Shown piece after piece: positions 22,032 through 32,166 of a stretch of DNA of 64,000 nt. Location of the stretch: the NCBI RefSeq assembly GCF_900095185.1, contig NZ_LT606948.1, forward strand, positions 1 through 64,000. Reading direction: 5' to 3'. Each line of letters opens with the position of its first letter. The first letter of the stretch is position 1. The position numbers and the translations under genes are program-made. The notes beneath the pieces were generated by a model. The model was not told where the DNA came from and made no database searches. It worked only from the letters and a program-made list of their open reading frames with translations. Source of the stretch: Polynucleobacter necessarius (GTDB taxonomy: Bacteria; Pseudomonadota; Gammaproteobacteria; Burkholderiales; Burkholderiaceae).

Positions 22032-23716
22032 TTCACCAGTAACTGCGGCTTTATGCGCCTCAGAACCTTTACCCCCAAAGTTACCTTCTTCGATATATTT
22101 CTTAGCATTGTCCCAAGCGCCACCGCCGGTACACATCGAAATAGCACCAAATAGGTAAGGAATCATGCCGCCGATAAAGAGGCCAATGGTCACCATATGA
22201 TTAGATAAGTCAAAAGAGACTTGCTAGCCAATGCTCTCTAGCGCATGCGTATAGTCAGCAAAGAGAACGAGAGCAGCCAAACCAGCAGAACCAATCGTGT
22301 AGCCTTTAGTGACTGCTTTAGTAGTGTTACCTACCGCATCCAATCGATCGGTGATATCACGCACCGATTGTGGCAAACCTGCCATCCCGGCAATACCACC
22401 AGCGTTATCAGTAATCGGACCATATGCGTCAAGTGCAACGACGATACCTGCCATCGACAACATAGCTGTTGCTGCAATGGCAATACCGTACAAGCCGGCT
22501 AACCAATACGCTGCAAAAATCGCCGCACATACAAAAAGCACAGGATCACCAGTCGACTTCATGGCAATACCTAAGCCTGCAATGATGTTGGTGCCATGGA
22601 CTTTAGTGGAGGCTTCAGCAATATGCTGCACTGGCTTGAACTGGGTACCGGTGTAGTACTCAGTAATCCAGACCAAACCTGCTGTGAGTAATAAGCTGAC
22701 TACAGTTGAACCAAACAAACGCCATTGGCTACCAGGAATTCCCAAAGAATCATCAGGCATGATGAAATTGGTGACAAAGTAAAACACTACCAGTGATAAG
22801 CCACCGGCAATAATCAAACCTTTATATAAAGCGGGCATGACGTTTTTCATGTCAGGACTGGCTTTTACAAAAGAACAGTCAATAATAGAGGCAATGATGG
22901 ATACCCCACCGAGCACTACTGGAGAGATGATCGCCGCTACTGGCACACCAGTAATCATTAAAGCGCCTAACACCATGGTTGCAATCAAAGTTACAGCATA
23001 GGTTTCAAATAAATCCGCTGCCATGCCTGCACAGTCACCAACGTTATCGCCTACGTTATCCGCAATAACAGCAAGATTGCGAGGGTCATCCTCGGGAATA
23101 CCAGCTTCAACCTTACCTACCAAGTCTGCGTCAACGTCAGCACCTTTAGTAAAGATGCCTTCACCTAAACGCGCAAAGATTGAAATTAAAGATGAACCAA
23201 AAGCTAAACCAATCAATGGGTGCAAAACGGCAGAGCGCTCTTGCCCCGCACCGATTGACACAAGAAACATAAAAAAACAAACCTACACCGAGCACGCCAA
23301 GACCAATCACTAGCATGCCAGTGATTGCACCGCCTTTGAATGCGACATTTAGGGCTTCATTTATTCCTTTAGTCGCTGCTTCTGCCGTCCGCACATTGGC
23401 GCGCACCGAAACATTCATATCAATAAAACCACAGGCTCCAGATAAAACAGCACCAATTACAAAACCAATCGCTGTCGCAAAATCTAAAAAGAGTGCCATG
23501 AGAATCGTTAGGATTACCCCAACTACAGCGATCGTCTGATATTGACGCGACAAGTACGCTGCTGCTCCTTGCTGAATCGCCTCAGCGATTTCTTGCATTT
23601 TGGCATTGCCGGTACTCCGCCTCAAGATCCAGTCGCGCGCATTACGCGAAACCGTAAATCACCGCTATAACACCGCACGCCAAAGCAAAATACAAGCCTA
23701 AAGTGATATTACTCAT
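22032..23716 (-). pseudogene. hppA: Wrecked membrane-bound H+-pyrophosphatase
   Basis: Remnant of the proton-pumping pyrophosphatase, normally near 680 residues with 16 membrane helices. Four or five separate lesions can be read: a shift near 23645 after [20 protein letters not shown]; one extra T in a run of seven at about 23271-23277 (GLFF then [10 protein letters not shown]); an in-frame TAG at 22224 (ALESIG stop [10 protein letters not shown]); an internal deletion of about 80 residues joining IPYLFGA to [16 protein letters not shown]; and loss of the C-terminus after KAAVTG. Substrate motifs [14 protein letters not shown] and [11 protein letters not shown] survive. The soluble pyrophosphatase immediately upstream is intact. 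Confidence 0.93.
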
Positions 23717-23897
23717 GCTTGAACTCCCTAAAGTTAATCATTTGTTAATCTTTATTATTGTGCATAACCAGCACTTAGATAGACCTGGTTTCTGAAAGCT
23801 TTAAACTATGGTCTTTAAGCTTTACCAGTATGCAGCAGAACCCCCTGTGCCCCCTTTATAGGATCAGGGTATTTACTACTCACTATTCGGAGTATTT

Positions 23898-24434
23898 ATG
23901 AGTCTCGACAACGTCAAGCCAGGTAAAAAGATCCCTGAAAGCTTCAACGTCATTATTGAAATCCCAATGAATGCGGATCCAATTAAGTATGAAGTAGATA
24001 AAGAGAGTGGCGCAATTTTTGTTGACCGTTTTATGGGTACTGCAATGCACTATCCATGTAACTATGGCTATATCAATAAAACGATTGCGGGTGATGGGGA
24101 CCCTGTTGACGTTCTCGTTATTACTCCATTCCCGCTCATTCCAGGCGTAGTAGTCAGCTGCCGCGCAATTGGCATCTTGCAAATGGAAGATGAAGCAGGT
24201 CAAGATGCTAAATTATTAGCAGTACCAGAAGACAAAATTTTGCCAATTTATACCCACTGGCAAAAACCAGAAGACATCAACCCATTACGTTTAACTCAAA
24301 TCCAACACTTCTTTGAACACTACAAAGATTTGGAAAAAGGTAAATGGGTAAAAGTCAAAGGTTGGGGTGGCGTTGCTGATGCGCACAAGGAAATCTTGGA
24401 AGGTATCGAGCGCTATAACAAAGAAAATACATAA
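23898..24434 (+). CDS. ppa: Inorganic pyrophosphatase (soluble, family I)
   Basis: Cytoplasmic Mg-dependent enzyme that hydrolyses pyrophosphate and so drives biosynthetic reactions. The 178 residues contain the family signature DGDPVDVLV with D66, D68 and D71, preceded by YPCNYGYI. Length matches bacterial hexameric enzymes. Intact. Divergent from the broken hppA; it must now be the main local source of this activity. Confidence 0.97.
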   Translation: MSLDNVKPGKKIPESFNVIIEIPMNADPIKYEVDKESGAIFVDRFMGTAMHYPCNYGYINKTIAGDGDPVDVLVITPFPLIPGVVVSCRAIGILQMEDEAGQDAKLLAVPEDKILPIYTHWQKPEDINPLRLTQIQHFFEHYKDLEKGKWVKVKGWGGVADAHKEILEGIERYNKENT

Positions 24435-24457
24435 TTTTCAATACTTGAAAAGGCTTT

Positions 24458-26086
24458 GTGAACTGGAGTGAGCACAAAAAAATCGCCCTAGCCCAAATCA
24501 ACCCTTTACTAGGTGATTTAGCTGGCAATGCGCAACTCATTCATAAAGCCGCTTTCGACGCCTATTCCCAAGGCGCCAGACTTGTGGTTACACCAGAGCT
24601 CTCACTCACAGGCTACCCCCCAGAAGACTTATTACTACGCCCCGCTTTTATTGAAGTTGCACAACTGCAATTAGAGAAGTTAACAGCTGAGCTAGCTCAA
24701 TATGCCGACCTGACAGTGATTGTTGGTCACCCTAAAAAAACCGCTTCTGGCTTGCTTAATTTTGCTTCTGTTTTACAAAACGGCAAAGTGATCGCAGGTT
24801 ATGCAAAACAGGAGCTGCCCAATCATGAGGTATTTGATGAGGTTCGCTACTTTGTTTCCGGCAATCAAGCTTGTGTATTTGAATGCGAAGGTATTCGTTA
24901 CGGTTTAATTGTGTGTGAAGATGCATGGCATGCTGGACCCGCTAAGTAAGCACATAGCGCTGGTGCCCAGATATTGCTTGTGCCGAATGCTTCACCCTAT
25001 CACCTTCAAAAAGAAGCACTGCGCATTGAAGTATTACGAGGGCATATTGCTCAAACTCATATGCCTCTGGTCTATGTCAACGCTATTGGCGGTCAAGATG
25101 AATTGGTATTTGACGGCGGCTCTTTTGTACTCAACAGCAGTGGTGATCTCGTAATGTCCATGCTGCAATTTGAATCTGGCTTGGGTACGGTTTCAGTTTC
25201 GGTCAACGGCGAACTGGAAAGAGGCTTGAGATCTCCACCTCAGTCAGTTGAAGCGCAAGCCTATCAAGCACTTGTCTTGGGAGTACGCGACTACGTCAAT
25301 AAAAATGACTTTCCAGGCGTCATTATTGGCTTATCGGGCGGCGTAGACTCTGCATTAGTCTTAGCAATTGCTGTAGACGCTTTGGGCGCTGATAAGGTAT
25401 GCGCTGTCATGATGGCTTCTCGCTATACGGCAGATATTTCCTGGATTGATGCCCGAGAAATGGCTCAGAATTTAGGCGTGCAATACGACGAGATTCCGAT
25501 TAGTGGTCCAGTAGATGCACTCGAACAATCGCTAGCGGAGCAATTTAAGGGCTTAAAAGTAGAGGCTACAGAAGAAAATATTCAGGCACGCGTTCGTGGC
25601 ACCCTACTCATGGCGCTCTCTAATAAAACTGGTCGGCTGGTTTTAACCACCGGCAATAAAAGTGAAATGGCCGTGGGTTACTGCACTCTATACGGTGATA
25701 TGGCTGGAGGTTTTGCAGTGATTAAAGATATTGCCAAAACTTTGGTTTATCGACTTTGCGCATATCGCAATAGTATTGCGCCAGTCATTCTAGAACGCAT
25801 CCTGACACGCGCTCCTTCGGCTGAATTACGCCCGGACCAAAAAGATCAAGACAGCTTGCCTTCCTACGAAGTATTGGATGGCATTGTTGAGCGCTACATG
25901 GAGCAAAACCAATCAATTGCAGAAATTATTGGTGCAGGATTTGATCCTGAGAGCGTTGAAAAGGTGACGCGCCTGATTAAGCTGAATGAATACAAGCGTC
26001 GCCAAGCTCCTCCGGGAGTCCGCGTTACCACCAGAGCCTTCGGCCGAGATTGGCGCTATCCCATCACCTCACAATTTAGAGCCTAG
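24458..26086 (+). pseudogene. nadE: Glutamine-dependent NAD+ synthetase interrupted by one in-frame stop
   Basis: Final step of NAD synthesis, amidating deamido-NAD. The N-terminal amidase (nitrilase-fold) domain has all three catalytic residues: Glu in TPELSLTGYP, Lys in YAKQELPNHEVFDEV and Cys in LIVCEDAWH. Just after it, TAA at 24947-24949 interrupts the reading (GPAK stop AHSAGAQILLVPN); the frame is otherwise continuous to 26086, including the synthetase P-loop LSGGVDSALVLA. A CAA to TAA change would explain it. The downstream part could start at TTG 24974 or ATG 25061 and would hold a whole synthetase domain, which in other bacteria works alone with ammonia. Whether it is dead, split or read through cannot be decided here. 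The initiation codon is a GTG or ATG at 24458. Confidence 0.85.
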
Positions 26087-26157
26087 ACACCCAAAAACCA
26101 CTGTATTTTGGCAATGGATTCAAGTTCTAGGTATGATTACCGCGTTAGGGGGAATAA

Positions 26158-26496
<339 letters not shown>

Positions 26497-26524
26497 TGTT
26501 TTAACTGCTACAACGCTCAGAGCA

Positions 26525-27511
26525 TTAACGCGTCTGAGATTCTGAAGCAGGCACTGGGGCGGCAGGTTGAATTATTTCAGCCGCCTCCAAATTAATTGTC
26601 TTATTCGGTGTGTTACCAATGCGGACTTTAGCACCCTGAAAATACATATCTACCCCATTTAATCCGCTGGTTAGCACCTTGAATGGCGGCTTTCCATAAA
26701 CGCTAGCTCCAACGCCTGGCTCAAGAGTTTTATTTTGGGTTTTACCAGCAGCATCCACTACGCAAATAGTTTGAGCAGTCTTAGATTGGAAGTACACCAT
26801 ATCGCCAGTTTTTTTGGGCGCATCGGGCTTGTAATTGAGTGCCGAAGCATCAGCTAAAGGGCATTCGGTTGAAACAACTGGTTCGGGCTGCACAATAACT
26901 GCGGTGGCAGACTTCATCTCTGCAGGAGGAGCATCCGGCGCTACCTCTTGAATAATAACAAGATCCTCTTTAACGGGCTCAGGAAAAAATAGAGGGCGTA
27001 GGTTTACAACAGAACAAATGATTGCTGCAGCAATTGCTAACAAAATGAAGATGCTCTTTTTAGGATCAGCTGGTGCCTTCGTTTTTACACTGTAGTCAAC
27101 ATAATCTTCAGATATTTTCGTTGCGCTAACTTTTGGGGGCTCTTCTTGTGGCAACAGAGGTGGACTTACAGGAGCGCTTGTTTTTATCTCTTGGGATGCT
27201 TGAACTTCCTTTGCTTTTATAGGCTGTTCATTCTTTGCTTCTGTGTCAGATTTTTTTACGGCCTGCGCTGATTCACTCAATTCAAATGCCTCTTCTGGTT
27301 TGAGTTTTAATAAACCCGCCACTTTTTTTGCTGCTGTAAATTTAACTTGAGCACCATAAAAACTACTGGTTTCACCGTTTTCAATCTGTTCAATTTGACG
27401 TACAGATAAACAAGACATGCCAGATAAATTTTTCGTGCTTAAACCCAGGCTTTCTCTAGCCTTGGTGAATGCCTCTTTTCGGATCTCAGGAAGTTTTGTC
27501 GGACTGCCCAC
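26525..27511 (-). CDS. HTH membrane protein, RodZ-like in layout
   Basis: A 328-residue protein with an N-terminal Cro/CI-type helix-turn-helix (about 12-70: FTKARESLGLSTKNLSGMS and SVRQIEQIENGE), a charged linker rich in K, E and P, a single membrane helix (about 153-170) and a periplasmic tail with GKPPFKVLTSGLNGVDMYFQ, the kind of small beta domain seen at the end of RodZ proteins. RodZ organises MreB and cell shape, but the HTH here is longer and the true rodZ may be elsewhere with ispG. Intact, convergent with the PII gene. I assign layout and not function. Confidence 0.6.
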   Translation of the reverse strand: MGSPTKLPEIRKEAFTKARESLGLSTKNLSGMSCLSVRQIEQIENGETSSFYGAQVKFTAAKKVAGLLKLKPEEAFELSESAQAVKKSDTEAKNEQPIKAKEVQASQEIKTSAPVSPPLLPQEEPPKVSATKISEDYVDYSVKTKAPADPKKSIFILLAIAAAIICSVVNLRPLFFPEPVKEDLVIIQEVAPDAPPAEMKSATAVIVQPEPVVSTECPLADASALNYKPDAPKKTGDMVYFQSKTAQTICVVDAAGKTQNKTLEPGVGASVYGKPPFKVLTSGLNGVDMYFQGAKVRIGNTPNKTINLEAAEIIQPAAPVPASESQTR

Positions 27512-27827
27512 TGAAGATTTGTCTCGCTATTGTTTTATTTACTGTACTGTAACGCTTTGATTACTTTAATACTTTTTTCAATATTAGTATTTAAATACCA
27601 ATGCTTCAATGGATCTAAAGTTAAATAGAAAACGGATGGTCACCACCATCTTACGCCAACTGTTTACAAAATGGTGTTGGGAACCTAATCCTGTATTTCC
27701 TTGTTTTATGTATATTGCAACGCAACATTTTCTTGAGAAATACTGCCCATTAAGCATTGAGCACCCTGGAGCAGATCTCACAGCACAATAGAGCCTTTAG
27801 ACACAAACCTTTTCTGGAGTAATAAGC
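27512..27827. other. Gap upstream of ilvD without a supported gene
   Basis: The divergent intergenic region between the HTH protein and ilvD. A/T-rich for the first 90 bases, with promoter-like stretches, then a 60-codon plus-strand frame (27609-27791) with no family resemblance and no ribosome binding site. It may be the trace of a decayed gene. I see no BCAA attenuator or leader peptide rich in Leu, Ile or Val. Confidence 0.4.
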
Positions 27828-29525
27828 ATGAAACGCCTTAATGAACGCTCGCGCATGGTCACCGAAGGGGTCACTCGCACACCCAACCGTTCAATGTATT
27901 ACGCAATGGGTTACGAAGAGCCGGATTTCGCAAAACCAATGGTTGGAGTTGCAAATGGTCACTCCACGATTACCCCTTGCAATAGTGGCTTACAAAAATT
28001 AGCTGATGCCGCTGTGATTGCGCTTGAAGAGGCAGGCGCAAAAGCCCAATTATTTGGCACTCCAACTGTCTCTGATGGCATAGGCATGGGTACCGAGGGC
28101 ATGAAATATTCTCTCGTCTCACGCGAGGTCATTGCTGACAGCATTGAAGTTTGTGTAAATGGTTTGTGGCAAGACGGTGTTGTTGTGATTGGTGGTTGCG
28201 ATAAAAATATGCCAGGCGGCATGATGGCCCTAGCCCGCACCAACGTACCCGGAATTTACGTCTATGGCGGCACAATCAAGCCGGGACACCACAAAGGCAA
28301 AGAACTCAATATTGTTTCTGCATTTGAGGCGGTTGGTGAATTTACCTCTGGCAGATTAAGTGAAGAAGAGTTAAAGGTTATTGAACAACATGCTTGTCCA
28401 GGTAGCGGCTCTTGTGGCGGCATGTACACGGCAAACACGATGGGTTCCTCCTTTGAGGCTCTCGGAATGAGCCTCCCCTACTCCTCTACGATGGCCAATG
28501 AAGATGCTGAAAAGGTGGCAAGCGCCGCTGAATCAGCACGTGTCCTAGTTGAGGCGATCAAAAATAATCTGCGTCCCCGCGACATCATTACCAAGAAATC
28601 TATCGAGAATGCAGTGAGCGTGATTATGGCGGTTGGCGGCTCAACAAATGCAGTCTTGCATTTTTTAGCCATCACCAGTGCCGCTGAAATTCATTGGTCA
28701 ATTGATGACTTTGAACGTATTCGCCAACGCGTTCCAGTCATTGTTGATATGAAACCATCTGGCACTTACCTGGCAACTGATTTGCATCAAACTGGCGGTA
28801 TTCCACAAGTAATGAAAATTTTGCTCGATGGTGGACTGCTCCACGGCGATTGCATGACCATCACTGGCAAAACACTTGCTGAGACATTGAAAGATGTTCC
28901 TGTTCCCTCCGTGCCTCGCGCCGATCAAAAAGTCATTCGCACTTTAGATAATCCTTTGTACAAACAGGGTCACTTGGCCATTCTAAAAGGCAATATTTCT
29001 CCAGAGGGTTGCGTTGCCAAGATTACCGGCTTAAAGAACCCATCCATCACTGGCCCAGCACGCGTCTTTGACTCTGAAGATGATGCAATGGCGGCCATCA
29101 TGGCTCAGAAAATTAAGGATGGTGACATCGTAGTTATCCGCTATGAGGGCCCCAAAGGCGGTCCTGGCATGCGTGAAATGCTCGCCCCAACCTCAGCTCT
29201 AGCTGGTCAAGGATTGAGTGAGTCTGTAGGCCTCATTACGGATGGTCGCTTCTCAGGCGGTACATGGGGCATGGTGGTTGGCCATGTCGCTCCAGAGGCC
29301 TATGTTGGCGGAACAATTGCATTAATTAAGGAAAGCGACTCCATCACAATCGATGCCCATAAGTTACTCATTGAATTGAACGTGGATGAAGCTGAGATTG
29401 CTCAGCGTCGTGCCGCATGGAAACAGCCTAAACCTCGCTATACCCGTGGCTTGTTAGCTAAATATGCAAGCCTTGCAAGTAGTGCTAGCAAAGGTGCAGT
29501 AACGGACTTGGATTTAAAAATCTAA
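27828..29525 (+). CDS. ilvD: Dihydroxy-acid dehydratase
   Basis: Fe-S dehydratase in isoleucine and valine synthesis, and by way of 2-ketoisovalerate a source for leucine and pantothenate. The 565 residues include the Fe-S cysteines in GCDKNMPGG and [16 protein letters not shown], and the C-terminal [23 protein letters not shown] in two parts. Intact. A strong ribosome binding site (TGGAGTAA) precedes the start. A terminator follows. Its survival beside a broken panC suggests that it is kept for branched-chain amino acids. Confidence 0.97.
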   Translation: MKRLNERSRMVTEGVTRTPNRSMYYAMGYEEPDFAKPMVGVANGHSTITPCNSGLQKLADAAVIALEEAGAKAQLFGTPTVSDGIGMGTEGMKYSLVSREVIADSIEVCVNGLWQDGVVVIGGCDKNMPGGMMALARTNVPGIYVYGGTIKPGHHKGKELNIVSAFEAVGEFTSGRLSEEELKVIEQHACPGSGSCGGMYTANTMGSSFEALGMSLPYSSTMANEDAEKVASAAESARVLVEAIKNNLRPRDIITKKSIENAVSVIMAVGGSTNAVLHFLAITSAAEIHWSIDDFERIRQRVPVIVDMKPSGTYLATDLHQTGGIPQVMKILLDGGLLHGDCMTITGKTLAETLKDVPVPSVPRADQKVIRTLDNPLYKQGHLAILKGNISPEGCVAKITGLKNPSITGPARVFDSEDDAMAAIMAQKIKDGDIVVIRYEGPKGGPGMREMLAPTSALAGQGLSESVGLITDGRFSGGTWGMVVGHVAPEAYVGGTIALIKESDSITIDAHKLLIELNVDEAEIAQRRAAWKQPKPRYTRGLLAKYASLASSASKGAVTDLDLKI

Positions 29526-29541
29526 GTTGATTGTCCTAACT

Positions 29542-29575
29542 AAAAAGCCCCTAACGAAATCTAGGGGCTTTTTTA
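29542..29575. terminator. Rho-independent terminator after ilvD
   Basis: Stem AAGCCCCTA / TAGGGGCTT with an eight-base loop followed by TTTTT. An A run on the other side lets it also serve the convergent PCu(A)C gene. Confidence 0.9.
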
Positions 29576-29605
29576 TTACCTCACCATTGCTAATCAATCT
29601 GAATC

Positions 29606-30067
29606 TTAGTGCTTCATTGCGCCGGAATTACCCATCGCATTGACAGGCATCTTCACCTCTACTTCGCCAGCCTTTGCAAATCTGAGCTTTACTGGCACAA
29701 TTTCACCAGCAGCCAAAGGCGCTTTAATGTTGATAAACATGAGATGCAATCCGCCAGGTTTGAGCTCAACTGCACCGCTTGCTGGTATAGCAATAGCTTT
29801 CACTTCACGCATTTTCATTACATTACCTTCCATGGCCATCTCATGAAGTTGCATTTCATCAGCCACTGGAGAGCTAGCTGCAACCAGCTGATCGGCAGCG
29901 CCTGTATTTTCTATCTTCATAAAGCCACCAGCAACTTGCTGACCTGGAACGGTAGCTCGTGTGTATGCATGCTCAATCTTGATTGATCCCACTCTGACTT
30001 CTTGTGCGAGCACTGTAAAGCTCAAACTCAATCCTGCAACCAATAATAATACTGTATTACGTTTCAT
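29606..30067 (-). CDS. Periplasmic copper chaperone PCu(A)C
   Basis: Periplasmic Cu(I) carrier that delivers copper to cytochrome oxidase assembly. The 153 residues start with a signal peptide (MKRNTVLLLVAGLSLSFTVL, cleavage after AQ). The family copper site H-x10-M-x21-H-x-M is exactly met by H75, M86, H108 and M110. The C-terminal tail (MPVNAMGNSGAMKH) adds further Met and His. Intact, and the best-preserved member of a copper/TonB gene group that stretches to 34.6 kb and decays toward its far end. Confidence 0.92.
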   Translation of the reverse strand: MKRNTVLLLVAGLSLSFTVLAQEVRVGSIKIEHAYTRATVPGQQVAGGFMKIENTGAADQLVAASSPVADEMQLHEMAMEGNVMKMREVKAIAIPASGAVELKPGGLHLMFINIKAPLAAGEIVPVKLRFAKAGEVEVKMPVNAMGNSGAMKH

Positions 30068-30159
30068 ACCTGCTTCCTTTCGTTAATCTAAGAACTTGAA
30101 ATCCTGCTCAAGCTTTTTTCAAATCAATCACTGCTTCCTATCTAAACTCACCATGCTTA

Positions 30160-30474
30160 CTATATTTTTGGTCTATCCGAATCTACTAATGGATATGCAT
30201 CAGCAACATACGCCGGACCTTTTGCCAACATAACGATGCATGCCCCTATCCCTAGAGTGACAATCATCGCTAAATAAAATATTTCTGTGCCTATAACCAC
30301 GATATCAATCATTTTTTGCTTTTGGGTCGATAGCAGCACTCTAGCTAAAACGCTAGGCTCCCTGATAGCGAGCATCCCTAAAAAAATCAACTGAGGAAGC
30401 TCTCGCAAGATTGTGCGCTCAAGACCTGGCTCACAAACCTGATATCCCGGCAATTTTTTCAGAAATCGGCTCAT
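30160..30474 (-). CDS. Small membrane protein of unknown function
   Basis: 104 residues with a basic N-terminus (MSRFLKKLPGYQVCEPGLER), one moderately hydrophobic stretch (about 29-50) and one clear membrane helix (about 62-85). No family recognised. It lies between tlpA-like and PCu(A)C genes in the same direction, so a role near copper handling or respiratory assembly is possible but unproven. Intact. Confidence 0.55.
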   Translation of the reverse strand: MSRFLKKLPGYQVCEPGLERTILRELPQLIFLGMLAIREPSVLARVLLSTQKQKMIDIVVIGTEIFYLAMIVTLGIGACIVMLAKGPAYVADAYPLVDSDRPKI

Positions 30475-30529
30475 ACCTTAGTCTATCCTCATCTTTATAT
30501 GCTTCGCCAAATAGCCTTTGAAGATCCTT

Positions 30530-31006
30530 TTAGAGCAGCAATATTGTTTTTAGCTGTTTAAAGTCAATGAGACCCGTTTTTCTCGAAGTCCTACCTTTTG
30601 AGTCAATCAAAATCGTTGTGGGTGTCTCCCCATGCCATTGAGGATCAATCTCATATCGTAAGCGCTCATCAAATGGTGCCACCACATAATAATTATTCGC
30701 ATTATCTAATCCGGCTTTGCTGAGCATTTTTTTGATTACCTCTTGAGAAACATCGTCAACCTGAATAAAAATTATCTTTGTACCTGGGTTATTTTTTATA
30801 AACTGTCCCCACTGTGGCATCTCTTTTACACAAGCGGGGCAGGTTACACCCCAAAAATGAACCGCCAGTGGTGCACTCTGTTCAGTCTTAACAATAGCCT
30901 TCCAATTCCCAGTTTGATAGGGTTTCAAACTGGCTACATCAGCCACAGCCCATGAAGATATAGAGAGGAGTATCGTCATTAACAGAGATGACCAGAATTG
31001 CTTCAT
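30530..31006 (-). CDS. TlpA-type periplasmic thioredoxin
   Basis: Exported thioredoxin-fold protein, 158 residues. The signal peptide (MKQFWSSLLMTILLSISSWA) is followed by the fold with redox pair C56-P-A-C59 in HFWGVTCPACVKEMPQWG, and by the cis-Pro segment (GETPTTILIDSKG). Proteins of this group reduce disulphides of copper chaperones or cytochrome c during maturation. Its start overlaps the stop of the sialidase-fold gene by four bases, so they were translationally coupled. Intact. Confidence 0.88.
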   Translation of the reverse strand: MKQFWSSLLMTILLSISSWAVADVASLKPYQTGNWKAIVKTEQSAPLAVHFWGVTCPACVKEMPQWGQFIKNNPGTKIIFIQVDDVSQEVIKKMLSKAGLDNANNYYVVAPFDERLRYEIDPQWHGETPTTILIDSKGRTSRKTGLIDFKQLKTILLL

Positions 31007-32166
31007 TGAGTTCTTCCAATATTTATTAATTGATATCCATCATCCCAAGTTAACCAAGATAAAAATACTGCATCGCCTCGTGATGCCAACAAGGGATGGT
31101 CACCATACCCCGCAGTATCGGTTAATAATTTAGGAGCTGACCAAGATTTACCATCATCTGGTGATTCTTTTAAATAGACCGAAGATTTATTGCCATCACA
31201 TTCTTTCCAAACAAGCCAGACCTGTTGACCAGAGGTAAAAAGATAGGGTCTTGTAACGGTGAGAACTTCGGAGCCCACCCTAATTGGCTTTGAATAGCGC
31301 TTACCTTCATTGCTAGAGTTGGCATAAAACACTCCAGCACGCTTGCTGTCTTGGGTGTCCCAAGACACATGGAATTTTCCAGAGCCAGATACTGCAATAG
31401 ATGGACCATGATGTGGGCAGGCATCTGTTTTCCATTCATCATCAGATATGCGTCGGACAGGCTCAGCACCTTTTGTATTTATTACTTGCGTTGCCTGATC
31501 CCGAATGCCCCCTGGGAAGATGGCACGATAAATAATCGTTGGATTAGCCCTGGAATCCAAGCTGGCCCCCAATACGGCAGCATTCACAACTGCTCTCGTT
31601 AGCAAACTGCTCGGTTTCAAATGTCTTGCCACTTTCTCGAGAAAAAGAATACGCAATCGAGCCACCCAAACACTTCTCTCCACTTTTTTCGCCTTGGCGA
31701 CTATTCGTTTATCAATCCACGTAATAAAAATTGAGGCATCTGGCTTGACCAATACCATTGAAAAGCGCTGACTCGATTCGTCATAAACTAACGATTCTGG
31801 GATAGAGAATGTTTTTGCTCCATCCGCAGATCGGGCAATATTGATTTGCGCATTCCAGTGGCTTTCTTTGAAAAACGAATGCGCAACAAATGCATTCCCC
31901 TGCTTGTCGACCACAATTTGAGGGCGCGCATCGCTGCCAACATCCAGTGATTTTCCATCTGGAGTAAAAAACGGGGTCGCTGCATTTGCGCACTTCAGCC
32001 CTCCGCCTTGGCAAACATTTCCAAACTTTGTCTGCATTGCAGAAGCACTAGACAAAGAATGATCCGTTTGCATTGTTGGGGCATTCGCATATGGACTGGG
32101 TCTGCCCATTGCGGGTATCCCCAGCAGGGCTGAATAAGTACTGGAGCGAAAGATATGGGTTAGCAT
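31003..32166 (-). pseudogene. Sialidase-fold exported protein with two compensating frameshifts
   Basis: The 387-codon frame looks whole, but about 38 codons in the middle (31570-31684) are in the wrong frame. In the alternative frame they read AYSFSRESGKTFETEQ and FANESSCECCRIGASLDSR, the BNR/Asp-box type repeat (S-x-D/E-x-G-x-T-F) and a CxCC motif. The boundary changes are a missing A in the run at 31684-31689 and an extra G in the run at 31566-31570. Other blades (SADGAKTFSIPE, SPDDGKSWSAP) are in frame. The protein is likely a secreted six-bladed propeller found in copper clusters and not a true sialidase. Its start overlaps the TonB receptor stop by one base. Confidence 0.75.

Noticed and set aside
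27609..27791. 60-codon plus-strand frame upstream of ilvD as a small gene or leader peptide
   Set aside because: No ribosome binding site, no branched-chain codon run and no attenuator-like hairpin pair near it.
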